Assembly (NCBI GenBank): GCA_934233735.1
Contig: CAKQGQ010000011.1
Location: 12,538-76,537, forward strand
Source of the DNA: an uncultured Clostridia bacterium
Lineage (GTDB): Bacteria > Bacillota > Clostridia > Peptostreptococcales > Anaerovoracaceae
Length of the DNA stretch: 64,000 nucleotides
Reading direction: 5' to 3'
The notes under the pieces were generated by a model. The model had not been told where the DNA came from. It did not search any database and saw only the letters and a list, made by a program, of their open reading frames with translations. The position numbers were made by a program, and so were the translations under genes. Positions 33,592-42,339 of the stretch are shown here, one piece after another (positions within the stretch are counted from its first letter, which is position 1; each line of letters opens with the position of its first letter).

Positions 33592-34187
33592 TTGTCTGCA
33601 CCTCTCTTTCTATCTTCTTCAGACGCTTTCACTTCTGCCTTTTCGCCGCTGCGCGGTTTTGAGAGGACATTCAGCAGGATACCGACGATTCCTGCTCCGA
33701 CTACGAAGAGAATCGGTGTGATGTCAATGACAAGCGAGCCAATGGCAATTAGGATGAAAAGTGCCAGACATTTTTTGTCGATAACCGAGCTTCCCCACAG
33801 TTTCAAAATCGAGTTGAAAATGAGGACGCATACGCATACGCGGATTCCCGCAAAAGCGTTCTGCACTGCCGGCACATCCGCAAATGCTGTCAAAAGTGCC
33901 GCAATTATCGTAATGATGATAAACGACGGCGTTACCGCTCCGAGTGCGCTTGCGACGGCTCCCACCTTGCCTTTTTTCTTCTTTCCTACAAACACCAGGG
34001 TGTTTACCATGATAATTCCCGGCAGGCACTGCGAAAGTGCATAGTAGTCCAAAATTTCTTCTTCTGTATTCCAATTTTTCTTTTCCACCACTTCTTTTTG
34101 CAAGATTGGCAGCATTGCGTAGCCGCCGCCGAAGGTCATCGCTCCGACTCTTGCAGAAGTAAAGAAAAGGTCCATCAATTCTTTCAT
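33588..34187 (-). CDS. Chromate transporter family protein, subunit A
   Basis: A 199-residue membrane protein homologous to its downstream neighbour. It has SARVGAMTFGGGYAMLPIL (about 11-29) and SQCLPGIIMVNT (about 52-63), plus a charged C-terminal tail (EKAEVKASEEDRKRG). The pair likely forms a heterodimer equivalent to the long ChrA. A LysR-type gene is divergent 206 bases away and probably regulates it. Confidence 0.85.
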   Translation of the reverse strand: MKELMDLFFTSARVGAMTFGGGYAMLPILQKEVVEKKNWNTEEEILDYYALSQCLPGIIMVNTLVFVGKKKKGKVGAVASALGAVTPSFIIITIIAALLTAFADVPAVQNAFAGIRVCVCVLIFNSILKLWGSSVIDKKCLALFILIAIGSLVIDITPILFVVGAGIVGILLNVLSKPRSGEKAEVKASEEDRKRGADK

Positions 34188-34393
34188 TTACTTATCCTGC
34201 TTTCGTTTTTCGTATTTTGTATTTTGCTGAAATAATGTTTGATTTTTAACATAATTCAGTATATCATTAGACTAAGGTATATGTAAAATATCTATAATAT
34301 ATATTTGTTATATTTTTGTCGTATAGGCTGCCAAACATTTCACAGACGCAGCCCTTGCGAAGTTTCGGGCGCGAGGCGCCACGGGAGGGACTT

Positions 34394-35278
34394 ATGGATT
34401 ACAAAAGTCTGAAGTATTTTATAACGGTTGTAGAAGAAGGGACCATTTCAGGCGCAGCGAAAAAGCTGTATATGTCGCAGCCGCCGCTGTCGAATCAGAT
34501 GTATAAACTGGAGGAAGAACTCGGCTGCCGCCTGTTTGAACGGACAGCGAAAAGAATTGTGCTGACAGGTGCCGGCAAGCTGCTGTATGACCGCGCCAAG
34601 CTTGTCATCAACAACCTCGATGTGCTGAAGGAAGAGGTTTCCGATTACGATAAAAAACATTCCGGCGTCGTCCGAATCGGCATGGTATCGTCTGTCTCCG
34701 ATACTGCGATTTCCAAGCAGATTGCAGATTTTGCGAAGGCGCACCCCGGCGTAACCCTCGACATTTTCGAGTCAAATACCTATCAGATGCTCGAAAGGCT
34801 GAACGCCAGAACGCTTCATTTCTGTGTGGTTCGGACGCCGTTTGTCCCGACGCACTTCAAGCAGGAAACACTCATAAACGGCCGCGTTGTTGCGATTGGA
34901 AAGAAGAACTTTTTTGATGAAGCGGGCACCTCGGATACAATCGCTCTTGCGGATTTGGCGAGCAAGCCGATTATCCTCTATCGGCGCTGGGAAGCCATCA
35001 TCGGCGGATTCTTCGACCAAAACCAGCTGCCTTTCCATGTCGTATGCCGCAACGATGACGCCCGCACCTCTCTTTTCTATGCAGAGCAGGGCTTGGGCGT
35101 GGCATTGATGCCGATTTCGGCGGCGCATTCGGAAAAGCCCGATATCGTCTGCAAAGAAATCGAAGGCGACCCATGGAAAACCGACATCGTCCTGTTATAT
35201 GATGACACAACCTACCTCCCCGAATGCGCAAAAGACCTGCGCGACTACCTTCTGGCAAACAGGGACGCGCAGGGGTAA
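34394..35278 (+). CDS. LysR-family transcriptional regulator
   Basis: A 294-residue activator/repressor with a typical N-terminal winged helix (residues 1-60, including AAKKLYMSQPPLSNQMYKLE) and a C-terminal effector-binding domain. GGGAGGG (34383-34389) precedes the ATG at 34394. LysR proteins usually control the divergent neighbour, here the chromate-type transporter, nhaC and M20 genes. The effector is unknown. The 206-base gap between them is AT-rich and could hold its operator. Confidence 0.9.
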   Translation: MDYKSLKYFITVVEEGTISGAAKKLYMSQPPLSNQMYKLEEELGCRLFERTAKRIVLTGAGKLLYDRAKLVINNLDVLKEEVSDYDKKHSGVVRIGMVSSVSDTAISKQIADFAKAHPGVTLDIFESNTYQMLERLNARTLHFCVVRTPFVPTHFKQETLINGRVVAIGKKNFFDEAGTSDTIALADLASKPIILYRRWEAIIGGFFDQNQLPFHVVCRNDDARTSLFYAEQGLGVALMPISAAHSEKPDIVCKEIEGDPWKTDIVLLYDDTTYLPECAKDLRDYLLANRDAQG

Positions 35279-35303
35279 GGTTAAAGCCTATAGAATGCAG
35301 AAA

Positions 35304-35324
35304 CGCGCGCCGTCAAGGCGCGCG
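35304..35324. terminator. Bidirectional terminator between the LysR gene and dusB
   Basis: Stem CGCGCGCC/GGCGCGCG (35304-35311 with 35317-35324), 5-base loop. The T tracts are short on both sides. The genes converge here. Confidence 0.6.
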
Positions 35325-35332
35325 CACTATAT

Positions 35333-36328
35333 CTATATCTCTTGTATGGCTTCGCGAAGCAGTGCAGCGGATGTGATTTGATTGATTTTTCCGCGGAATG
35401 CAGCAGAGCCCGGAAGACCTTTCAGATACCAGCCGACATGTTTACGCATTTCCCGCACCGCGGCATACTCCCCCTTCAGCTCAAGAACATCGTTGAAATG
35501 GCGAAGCATCATCTGCTTTTTATCTTCTTTGGTTGGCTTTGACGGCAGAGCTTCGCCCCTCCATGCGGCATTCAGCTCCTTGAAAATCCAAGGGTTTCCG
35601 AGCGCACCCCGTCCAACCATGACAAAATCGCAACCAGTTTCTTCCATTATAGCAAGTGCAGAGGCACCGTCGGTCACATCGCCGTTTCCGATAACGGGAA
35701 TGTCAACTGCTTTTTTCACGGCGGCGATGACCGACCAGTCGGCGCGGCCGCTGTAAAACTGTTCGCGCGTGCGGCCGTGCACGGCTACCGCGGCAGCCCC
35801 GGCTGCCGCGGCGGCGCCTGCGACCTCAACCGCGTTTATCGAGGTGTCGTCCCAGCCTGCACGGATTTTTACCGTAACCGGCTTGCCGGCACCTTTTACC
35901 GCAGCTTCCACGATGTCAAAGACGAGCTGCGGGTCCTTCATCAGAGCCGAGCCCTCGCCGTTTTTTACGATTTTGGGCACCGGGCAGCCCATGTTGATGT
36001 CGAGGAGGGCGTTTCGGCGCGGTGCAAGCTGTTTCGCCGCATACTCTATAATTTCGGGTTCGTGGCCGAAAATCTGATAGGCAACGGGATCCTCTCCGTC
36101 TAAGATTTCGAGGAGCTTGTCCGTATTCTTATCTTTATACCAGAGGCCTTTGGCGCTGACCATTTCGGAGCAGACCAGTGCGGCGCCCATCTCGCGGCAG
36201 ATGCGGCGAAACGGTCCGTCGGTTATGCCCGCAAGCGGTGCCAAAAAGAAAGGGCTCTCAAGCTCGAGGCTCTGCCCTTCTTTTTTTCCGATTCGTAATT
36301 TTTTTTCGTTTTCTTTATTTCTTTGCAT
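35333..36328 (-). CDS. dusB: tRNA-dihydrouridine synthase DusB
   Basis: FMN enzyme that reduces uridines in tRNA. The 331-residue protein has LAPLAGITDGPFRR near the start, the catalytic Cys in NMGCPVPKIVK (near residue 104), the FMN lysine region VKIRAGWDD, and VMVGRGALGNPWIF. I use the ATG at 36328, which follows GAGGA; it overlaps the end of the PucR-type gene by 14 bases. In many Firmicutes dus lies near ftsH, as here. Confidence 0.93.
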   Translation of the reverse strand: MQRNKENEKKLRIGKKEGQSLELESPFFLAPLAGITDGPFRRICREMGAALVCSEMVSAKGLWYKDKNTDKLLEILDGEDPVAYQIFGHEPEIIEYAAKQLAPRRNALLDINMGCPVPKIVKNGEGSALMKDPQLVFDIVEAAVKGAGKPVTVKIRAGWDDTSINAVEVAGAAAAAGAAAVAVHGRTREQFYSGRADWSVIAAVKKAVDIPVIGNGDVTDGASALAIMEETGCDFVMVGRGALGNPWIFKELNAAWRGEALPSKPTKEDKKQMMLRHFNDVLELKGEYAAVREMRKHVGWYLKGLPGSAAFRGKINQITSAALLREAIQEI

Positions 36329-37892
36329 TTTCCATCCTCTGAAGCGCAAGTGCGATTGTCAGACCCGGAATGACACGGTTGCCCGTGATTTCCGCGCCTA
36401 AAAGTTCGTTGATCTTTTTCAGACGATACTGCACCGTGTTTGTGTGGATTCCCATGAATTCCGCTGTTTTGCCGCTGTTCATTCCGGCATCCAGCGCAAA
36501 GGTTTCGAGCGTCTCAAGAAGCTGACGGGATTTGTTGTCCCCTTCTTTGCGGAACGGATCCAGTAAATCCATATAGGTCTTTTTCAGATGTCCGCCCTGC
36601 ACCTGAATGTTGATGCAGTTGCTGACAAGCGCGAGCTCGTATTTTGAGAATACACGCTTGTATGGGAAGATGCTTTCCACGAACGCCCATGTTTCGCCAA
36701 TCAGACGGAAACCGTCGCCGGCGCCTTCGATACGATCAACACCTGTTACATGGAAAATACGAACGCTTTTGTTCTCCTTCAGCGCGTCGAACAGCTCGAT
36801 GCACACGCCCATGTCTGAGCGGTCCTCGTCCTCTTTCAGCTTTTCGCCTCTGAGAAGCACCGCGTAGCTCTCGTCGCCTTCGGTGATTTTGATAATATCA
36901 AGCAGTCCTTCGCCGACAAAACGGTCAATCGCCTCGTCCGCAGGTCCGTTCTCAATTCCGCGCGCATAAAATACAGACAAAATATCTGACGCCTTCACGC
37001 CTGCTTCCTCGCGCAGCGAATATGCCAGACTCTTGTTTCCGCGCATCAGGGCTTTGACAAGCTCGGCTTTCGCATCGCGCTCCGGCGTGAATTTCCACAT
37101 GCCCATTGCAAGCTCGATGATTTCCGCAAGTTTTGTGATTTCGCCCGCCGAATAATTATCGTCATTGTCCACGATGAACAGATAGTATTTTTCGTTGTTT
37201 AAATACAGCAGTCCCCAGTATGTAAGCACGCCGTTAATCTCAATCAGGCTGTAGATATGACCGAGATTGAGCGCGACTTCCCTGCCTCGCCGGATGACCT
37301 CGTTAATCGTCGCCTGATGTCTGGTCTCAATCGTAAATACAGGGTTGAACTCCTCGCTGAGCAAAACCACCTGAAAGTCGTTGTTGACTGCCGCCTCGTG
37401 AAGTGCCTGCTGGAAACTTGCGTGCTTCTCAAAATTCAGCAGGTGGAAGATGGTATTGTTAATCAGGCTGTTTTTGAAGTTATTGCCGTACAAAACCTGC
37501 TCCATGACTTCTTCAATCAGCTTGGAATAGTCCGTTTTTTCGCCGTCCACCATGATGAGAAGCGGAATTCCTGCCGCATCTGCAGCGCTTGTAACCTCTT
37601 TCTCCACAGGCTTGGTGCTCTTTTCACGCTGGAATACAACGATTGCCGGCACATCAGCTTTTGCAAGTTCCGTGATGGTTTCGCACTGCGCCTTCACATC
37701 GTTTTTCATCCCCGCAAAAGTCGTAAGTATCATCGTCCCGCTGTTTCCGTTGCAGGCAAGCGCCTCCGCCGGAGTCGCAGCGTCCATGACCGACACCGCC
37801 TTGACGCGGTTATCCATGTTCTTTTCACCCGCTACCACGATGCATTTTCTGAACGAATCAAGCTGCAAGCAGTCTTTAACTGTCACTTTCAT
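36315..37892 (-). CDS. PucR-family transcriptional regulator
   Basis: A 525-residue regulator. The N-terminal PucR domain (about 1-125) begins MKVTVKDCLQLDSF; the C-terminal helix-turn-helix (about 455-525, MGIHTNTVQYRLKKINELLG) is the typical PucR type. The middle is a GGDEF-like (CdaR) region. PucR members control purine, amino-acid or polyhydroxyalkanoate genes; the target here is unknown. It lies between ftsH and dusB, overlapping both ends (17 and 14 bases), so it is in their operon, an unusual place for such a regulator. Confidence 0.85.
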   Translation of the reverse strand: MKVTVKDCLQLDSFRKCIVVAGEKNMDNRVKAVSVMDAATPAEALACNGNSGTMILTTFAGMKNDVKAQCETITELAKADVPAIVVFQREKSTKPVEKEVTSAADAAGIPLLIMVDGEKTDYSKLIEEVMEQVLYGNNFKNSLINNTIFHLLNFEKHASFQQALHEAAVNNDFQVVLLSEEFNPVFTIETRHQATINEVIRRGREVALNLGHIYSLIEINGVLTYWGLLYLNNEKYYLFIVDNDDNYSAGEITKLAEIIELAMGMWKFTPERDAKAELVKALMRGNKSLAYSLREEAGVKASDILSVFYARGIENGPADEAIDRFVGEGLLDIIKITEGDESYAVLLRGEKLKEDEDRSDMGVCIELFDALKENKSVRIFHVTGVDRIEGAGDGFRLIGETWAFVESIFPYKRVFSKYELALVSNCINIQVQGGHLKKTYMDLLDPFRKEGDNKSRQLLETLETFALDAGMNSGKTAEFMGIHTNTVQYRLKKINELLGAEITGNRVIPGLTIALALQRMENAKK

Positions 37893-39897
37893 CCTTTTCC
37901 TCTTCTTTCTGAGGGTTTTCATCCTCGCCTAAGTAGTCAGAGTCGTATTTCTTAAGTTCTTCCATAAGTCTGCGCTCTTCCTCTTCTCTGAGCTGTTCTC
38001 TTTCCTTTGCTTCCTGTTCGTCCTGCGCCTTCTTCGCCTCGTCCGCCTTTTCAACCTGTTCCTTCAGGTCGTCCGCTGAAATTTTGCCGGTATAAAGGTC
38101 TTCAAACTGTTCGGCGTCAAGCGTTTCCACAAGGAGCAAAGCTTTTGCGACGTTTTCCAGAGTCTCGTCATGCTCTGTCAAAATTCTCATCGCTTCTTCG
38201 TATGCTTCATCTACAATTCTTCTGATTTCTTCATCGATTTCCTGTGCCGTATGCTCGGAGTAATTTTTATGCGCTGTGAAGTCGTTTCCGAGGAAAACCT
38301 CATCGTCCGCACCATAGCTTACCGCACCGAGCTTATCACTGAATCCGTACTTGGTTACCATCTCGCGCGCAATCGCAGTTGCCTGCTTGATGTCACCGGA
38401 AGCACCAATGGAAATATCGTCAAGCTTTAATTTTTCCGCTACACGACCGCCCATGCACGAAACGATGTGGTTGTACATGGAAGTCTTTGTATCAAACATT
38501 TTATCATCTTCCGGAAGATACATCGTGTATCCGCCGGCTCTTCCTCTCGGAATAATCGTAACCTCGTGAATCGGCATATGCTTCGGCAGGGATCTTGCAA
38601 CGATTGCATGACCCGCTTCGTGATAAGCCGTGAGCTTCTTTTCTTCATCGGATACCACACGCGACTTCTTCGCCGGACCCATCTGCACTTTACGGATTGC
38701 CTCTTCGATTTCTTCCATTCGAATGAAGCGCCCGTTTCTGCGCGCCGTAATCAAAGCTGCCTCGTTGAGGATATTTTCAAGGTCTGCAGGGGTTGAGCCC
38801 ATCGTTCTTCTTGCCAAGACCTTCGGCGTTACATCGTCCGCAAGCGGTTTGTTCTTCGCATGGACTTTGATAATTTCTTCACGGCCCTTTACATCCGGAA
38901 TTCCGATTACAACCTGACGGTCGAATCTGCCCGGTCTGAGAAGCGCAGGGTCAAGGATGTCAGGTCTGTTGGTTGCCGCCAAAATAATAATTCCGGAGTT
39001 CTCCGCAAAACCATCCATTTCAACCAAAAGCTGGTTGAGGGTCTGCTCTCTTTCGTCGTGACCGCCGCCGATTCCGGCACCTCTTTTGCGTCCGACCGCA
39101 TCAATTTCGTCGATAAAGATGATGCAAGGCGCATTTTTCTTCGCCTGGTCAAACAAATCTCTGACTCTGGATGCACCGACGCCGACGAACATTTCAACGA
39201 AGTCCGAACCACTGATTGTAAAGAACGGTACGCCCGCTTCTCCCGCCGTTGCTCTGGAAATATAGGTTTTTCCGGTTCCCGGAGGGCCTACCAGCAAAAT
39301 TCCCTTCGGAATTCTGGCTCCGAGTTCTCTGTATTTTCTCGGGTCTTTCAGGAAGTCAACAACCTCCGAAAGCTCCTGTTTTTCTTCTTCCAGACCTGCA
39401 ACATCGTCAAAGGTAACTTTCTTGTCGCCGCCCTTGACCAGCTTCGCCTTCGACTTCGCGAACTGGAACGCTTTGCCGTTTCCGCCCTGATTCATCATGA
39501 TATAGAACAGGAAAATCAGTGCGCCGATCATAATCACATTTGGAATCAGCGACCACAGCCATGAACTCGTATCCGGCTTCGGGCTGGACAGGCTCTTGAT
39601 GATTCCCGCATCCATCTGGTCGAAAATATAAGTCTCTTCAAGCCAGTTGATTTCAACGATGGACGGCGCATACGCATAGACCATCGTGGTTTTTCCGGTC
39701 ATGCCTTTCAGCGTCGTGCTTTCGATGGAAATCTCGCTGATTTTTTCGTTCTTTACAAGCTCCGTAAACTGCGAGAAGGAGACTTCTTTCATTGTAATCT
39801 GGTCGTTTCCCATGAATCCCTTGCAAAAATATGCCAAAGAAATAACCAAGGCAAAGACTAGTATATAAACAGTAAGATTTTTTGAAAATTTTTTCAC
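37876..39897 (-). CDS. ftsH: ATP-dependent zinc metalloprotease FtsH
   Basis: Membrane-bound AAA+ protease of 673 residues that degrades misfolded membrane proteins and regulators. Two transmembrane helices (about 7-25 and 115-136) flank the extracellular part. Then come the Walker A GPPGTGKT (about 205-212), Walker B IIFIDEIDAVG, the second region of homology (ATNRPDILDPALLRPGRFDR), and the zinc motif HEAGH (about 430). The C-terminal 60 residues are highly acidic/basic coiled coil. It follows tilS, as in Bacillus, although hpt is missing between them. Confidence 0.97.
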   Translation of the reverse strand: MKKFSKNLTVYILVFALVISLAYFCKGFMGNDQITMKEVSFSQFTELVKNEKISEISIESTTLKGMTGKTTMVYAYAPSIVEINWLEETYIFDQMDAGIIKSLSSPKPDTSSWLWSLIPNVIMIGALIFLFYIMMNQGGNGKAFQFAKSKAKLVKGGDKKVTFDDVAGLEEEKQELSEVVDFLKDPRKYRELGARIPKGILLVGPPGTGKTYISRATAGEAGVPFFTISGSDFVEMFVGVGASRVRDLFDQAKKNAPCIIFIDEIDAVGRKRGAGIGGGHDEREQTLNQLLVEMDGFAENSGIIILAATNRPDILDPALLRPGRFDRQVVIGIPDVKGREEIIKVHAKNKPLADDVTPKVLARRTMGSTPADLENILNEAALITARRNGRFIRMEEIEEAIRKVQMGPAKKSRVVSDEEKKLTAYHEAGHAIVARSLPKHMPIHEVTIIPRGRAGGYTMYLPEDDKMFDTKTSMYNHIVSCMGGRVAEKLKLDDISIGASGDIKQATAIAREMVTKYGFSDKLGAVSYGADDEVFLGNDFTAHKNYSEHTAQEIDEEIRRIVDEAYEEAMRILTEHDETLENVAKALLLVETLDAEQFEDLYTGKISADDLKEQVEKADEAKKAQDEQEAKEREQLREEEERRLMEELKKYDSDYLGEDENPQKEEEKDESDS

Positions 39898-39956
39898 TTT
39901 TTTCCCCTTTCATTTGTTTCTGTCTACAAACATTTCGTTGTATTTTACCACAAATT

Positions 39957-41720
39957 TTATAAAATTTCAAGAAGCAAAACTGTTTCTGTTTCACCATTCA
40001 CCGCAAAATCCGCGGAAAACCTGCCTTTTTCACGAAGCTGTACGCTTTCAAAGCGCTCCGAAGGCAAAATCCACAAAATTCGGTTTCCGCAAGCCAGCAG
40101 CTCGATTTCATCGCGGTCGATTTTCGGCAGCTTCACATCGACAAAGAAGTCCTGCAGCTTTTTGCTTTTCACGCCGTCTTTGTGCCTGATGGCAATTCGG
40201 TCGCCGTCCCTTCGCGTCCGAATGCAGATGCTTTCCGCCTCGCTTTTCGTCAGTCCGAACACGCCGCGGACTTTCGCCGCGTGTTCGCCCTCGGTTTCGA
40301 CCGCGCTGCTTGTGCGTGCGCTGACCGGCATATTCGCGCCGTACATAGACGCGTCATCAATCCCGACCGCACTATCTGCGCGTGCATTTGCCGCCGTTCT
40401 CGCGCTTACGGCTTGTCTCGCGCTTGCTCCGCTCTGCTCCGCAAACGCTTCCGGGCTCAGGAATCGCATCCGATAGCGTCTTTCATCCTGTATCTCCGCC
40501 GTCTTATAAAAGCGCAGCCTGTCATAAACCTTCGCCGCGCGGTACCCATCCGCTAAGTCGCAGGCCGCTGACGGACTTTCGGAAAACAGCACTCTCTCCA
40601 CTGCCGAAAGCTGCGCCTCCGTTATGTTTTCCGTCATGCCGATTCCTGTCAGTACTTTATTATATACCCGCATTCTGACAGCTCTATGAAGACTTTTTAC
40701 GTTTGAAACAAAAATTTCTCGCTCCGCTTCGGCCTCGACGCCGTCGTGTTTACGCTCTCCTTCGCGCTCGCCATCTTCCTCGCGGACGGCCTTGGCTTCG
40801 CGTGCGCCATTGTCCCCGCGTGTGCTGTCATCTTCGCCGACAAGCGCTGCCGTCAATGCGCGCTCCGCTTCTTCGTTCAAAAATTCTTTATCACATGCCG
40901 CATTTCTTCCGAGGCGGTCGATGGTTTCAATGATGTTCGCATTGAAATTCTCCGCCAGATACGGCAAAAGTTCCAGCCTGATTTTATTCCGCGCATAAAT
41001 CGCTTCTTTATTAGTATGGTCAATTCGAGGCGATAAATTTCGCGCCTCGCAGTATTTTTCGATTTCGTCTCTCGTGACATCCAAGAGCGGCCGAATGACC
41101 GGAACATCGCCTTCATATCGTTTATAGGCGATTCCCGCAAGCCCGTCCGTTCCTGTGCCTCTAAGCACTCGGAACAAAATCGTCTCCGCCTGGTCATTCG
41201 CATTCTGCGCAACCGCAATCACGATTTTTTCCTGCGCTGCGACGGCTGCCGCGCCGCCTCCACGCGCAGTCGGATTCGCGCACCCGACGGCGCCTGCGTC
41301 TTTCCCGAAACTTGCCTGCTCGGCAGAATCCGTGTTGCGTGCGCGCGCTGCGTGCCCCGCGATTTCTGCGGCGGTCTTTATAAACGCTTCATAGCGCGCC
41401 TTTCTGCCCGCCTCCTCCGAAGTCAGGCCTTCTTCCCGCGCCAGCTGATTGCAGTCCACCACAAAGCTTCTGCACACAAGCCCTCTCTGCCTGCAAAGCG
41501 CTTCAACATATTCCTGGTCTTCCTCCGCCGCGCCCGGTCGGAACTTATGATTGACATGTACCGGATGAATCGTTAAATTCATCTCGCACGCAATCTCACA
41601 CAAAACATCAAAAAGGCACACCGAATCAGGGCCTCCCGAGAGTCCCAATACAATGTGCATACCGTTCTGCAGCAAATCATGCTTTTTTATTGTCTCAAAT
41701 ACTTTCTGTTTTACATCCAT
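39957..41720 (-). CDS. tilS: tRNA(Ile)-lysidine synthetase TilS, with long insertions
   Basis: Modifies C34 of tRNA-Ile2 to lysidine. The PP-loop SGGPDS (residues 28-33) and HVNHKFRPGAAEED are intact, and so are NDQAETILFRVLRGTGTDGLAGI and the C-terminal domain ending near ILWILPSERFE. At 587 residues it is about 120 longer than usual. The extra length comes from three low-complexity insertions: about 122-163 (Ala/Gly rich), 295-334 (Glu/Arg rich) and 428-487 (Ala/Ser/Arg rich). They lie between folded blocks, so function may survive. No ribosome binding site is clear. Confidence 0.88.
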   Translation of the reverse strand: MDVKQKVFETIKKHDLLQNGMHIVLGLSGGPDSVCLFDVLCEIACEMNLTIHPVHVNHKFRPGAAEEDQEYVEALCRQRGLVCRSFVVDCNQLAREEGLTSEEAGRKARYEAFIKTAAEIAGHAARARNTDSAEQASFGKDAGAVGCANPTARGGGAAAVAAQEKIVIAVAQNANDQAETILFRVLRGTGTDGLAGIAYKRYEGDVPVIRPLLDVTRDEIEKYCEARNLSPRIDHTNKEAIYARNKIRLELLPYLAENFNANIIETIDRLGRNAACDKEFLNEEAERALTAALVGEDDSTRGDNGAREAKAVREEDGEREGERKHDGVEAEAEREIFVSNVKSLHRAVRMRVYNKVLTGIGMTENITEAQLSAVERVLFSESPSAACDLADGYRAAKVYDRLRFYKTAEIQDERRYRMRFLSPEAFAEQSGASARQAVSARTAANARADSAVGIDDASMYGANMPVSARTSSAVETEGEHAAKVRGVFGLTKSEAESICIRTRRDGDRIAIRHKDGVKSKKLQDFFVDVKLPKIDRDEIELLACGNRILWILPSERFESVQLREKGRFSADFAVNGETETVLLLEIL

Positions 41721-41897
41721 ATTTGTATTCTATCACATCGCGCCGCCGATTTCTATGAATTTTGTGTGAGTTTACGTTTGTCCGCCGCCCGGTGCTAGCG
41801 GCAGGCGGCGGCGGTTCGCGAATGTCGCCTGCCGCTCTTTGCAAAGCGGCGGGTTTAGGGCGCGCCGCCTGTGCAGGAGCACGCATTGCCTTGAGGT

Positions 41898-41978
41898 GCT
41901 GGGATTTTCTGTGATCGACTAACTTGGGGCGCTGGGATTTTCTGTGATCGACTAACTTGGGGCGCTGGGATTTTCTGT
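41898..41978 (+). repeat. 33-base tandem repeat, 2.5 copies
   Basis: The unit GCTGGGATTTTCTGTGATCG plus 13 more bases begins at 41898, 41931 and 41964; the third copy stops after 15 bases. Copies are nearly identical (GGTGCT then GGCGCT), so the duplication is recent. There are no spacers, so this is not CRISPR. Confidence 0.85.
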
Positions 41979-41980
41979 AA

Positions 41981-42257
41981 AAATGTATATTTACATACCA
42001 AACTGTCTTTTTCTTAATGTTGGCGTGTAAAAAAATACATTTAATGTAAAACCTATTTTTAATTCAAGGCTGTTTCTGCAAAAGAAAGCCCTATCAAAAA
42101 AAGCGATGCCAAAAGACGTTGAAATTTCAACATCTTTTTTTCCGTAAAATAGACATTTTTTTATGTCATTTATCGACTATAAAAGAGCTGTATAAAGCTG
42201 GAAAAAAAGACACGCGAAGAAGCGTTTTTTGATGAATTGGTATGTAAATATACATTT
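41981..42257. mobile_element. MITE-like element with 21-base terminal inverted repeats
   Basis: AAATGTATATTTACATACCAA at 41981-42001 is matched exactly by its reverse complement at 42237-42257. The 277-base interior has no gene and a central hairpin (GTTGAAA/TTTCAAC near 42118-42131, with flanking A and T runs). It also holds a palindrome TACATT-t-AATGTA near 42033. No target-site duplication is visible, so an alternative is a pair of operator sites. Confidence 0.5.
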
Positions 42258-42339
42258 CGTCCTATCGCCCTGCTGGTTTTTTCCCTTATCGACTTTTTCG
42301 TACTATTACCCTGCCGGTTTGCGCCATCCTCCTGCACCC

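Larger units (their letters stand above)
41721..42339. other. Gene-free repeat island between the SpoIIE-type gene and tilS
   Basis: About 620 bases without a convincing gene. In order: a GC-rich hairpin (GCGGCAGGCG at 41798-41807 with CGCCTGCCGC at 41826-41835); a 33-base tandem repeat (41898-41978); an element with 21-base perfect inverted ends (41981-42257); and a short T-rich stretch before the phosphatase gene. Confidence 0.7.

Noticed and set aside
33004..34187. Chromate resistance operon
   Set aside because: Two-gene ChrA-like transporters are common in anaerobes and the name does not prove chromate as substrate; no other resistance gene is near.
36315..37892. PurR/PucR purine catabolism operon
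   Set aside because: No purine-degradation genes near; the regulator is wedged between ftsH and dusB.
41898..41978. CRISPR-like array
   Set aside because: The 33-base units follow each other directly with no spacers, and no cas genes are near.
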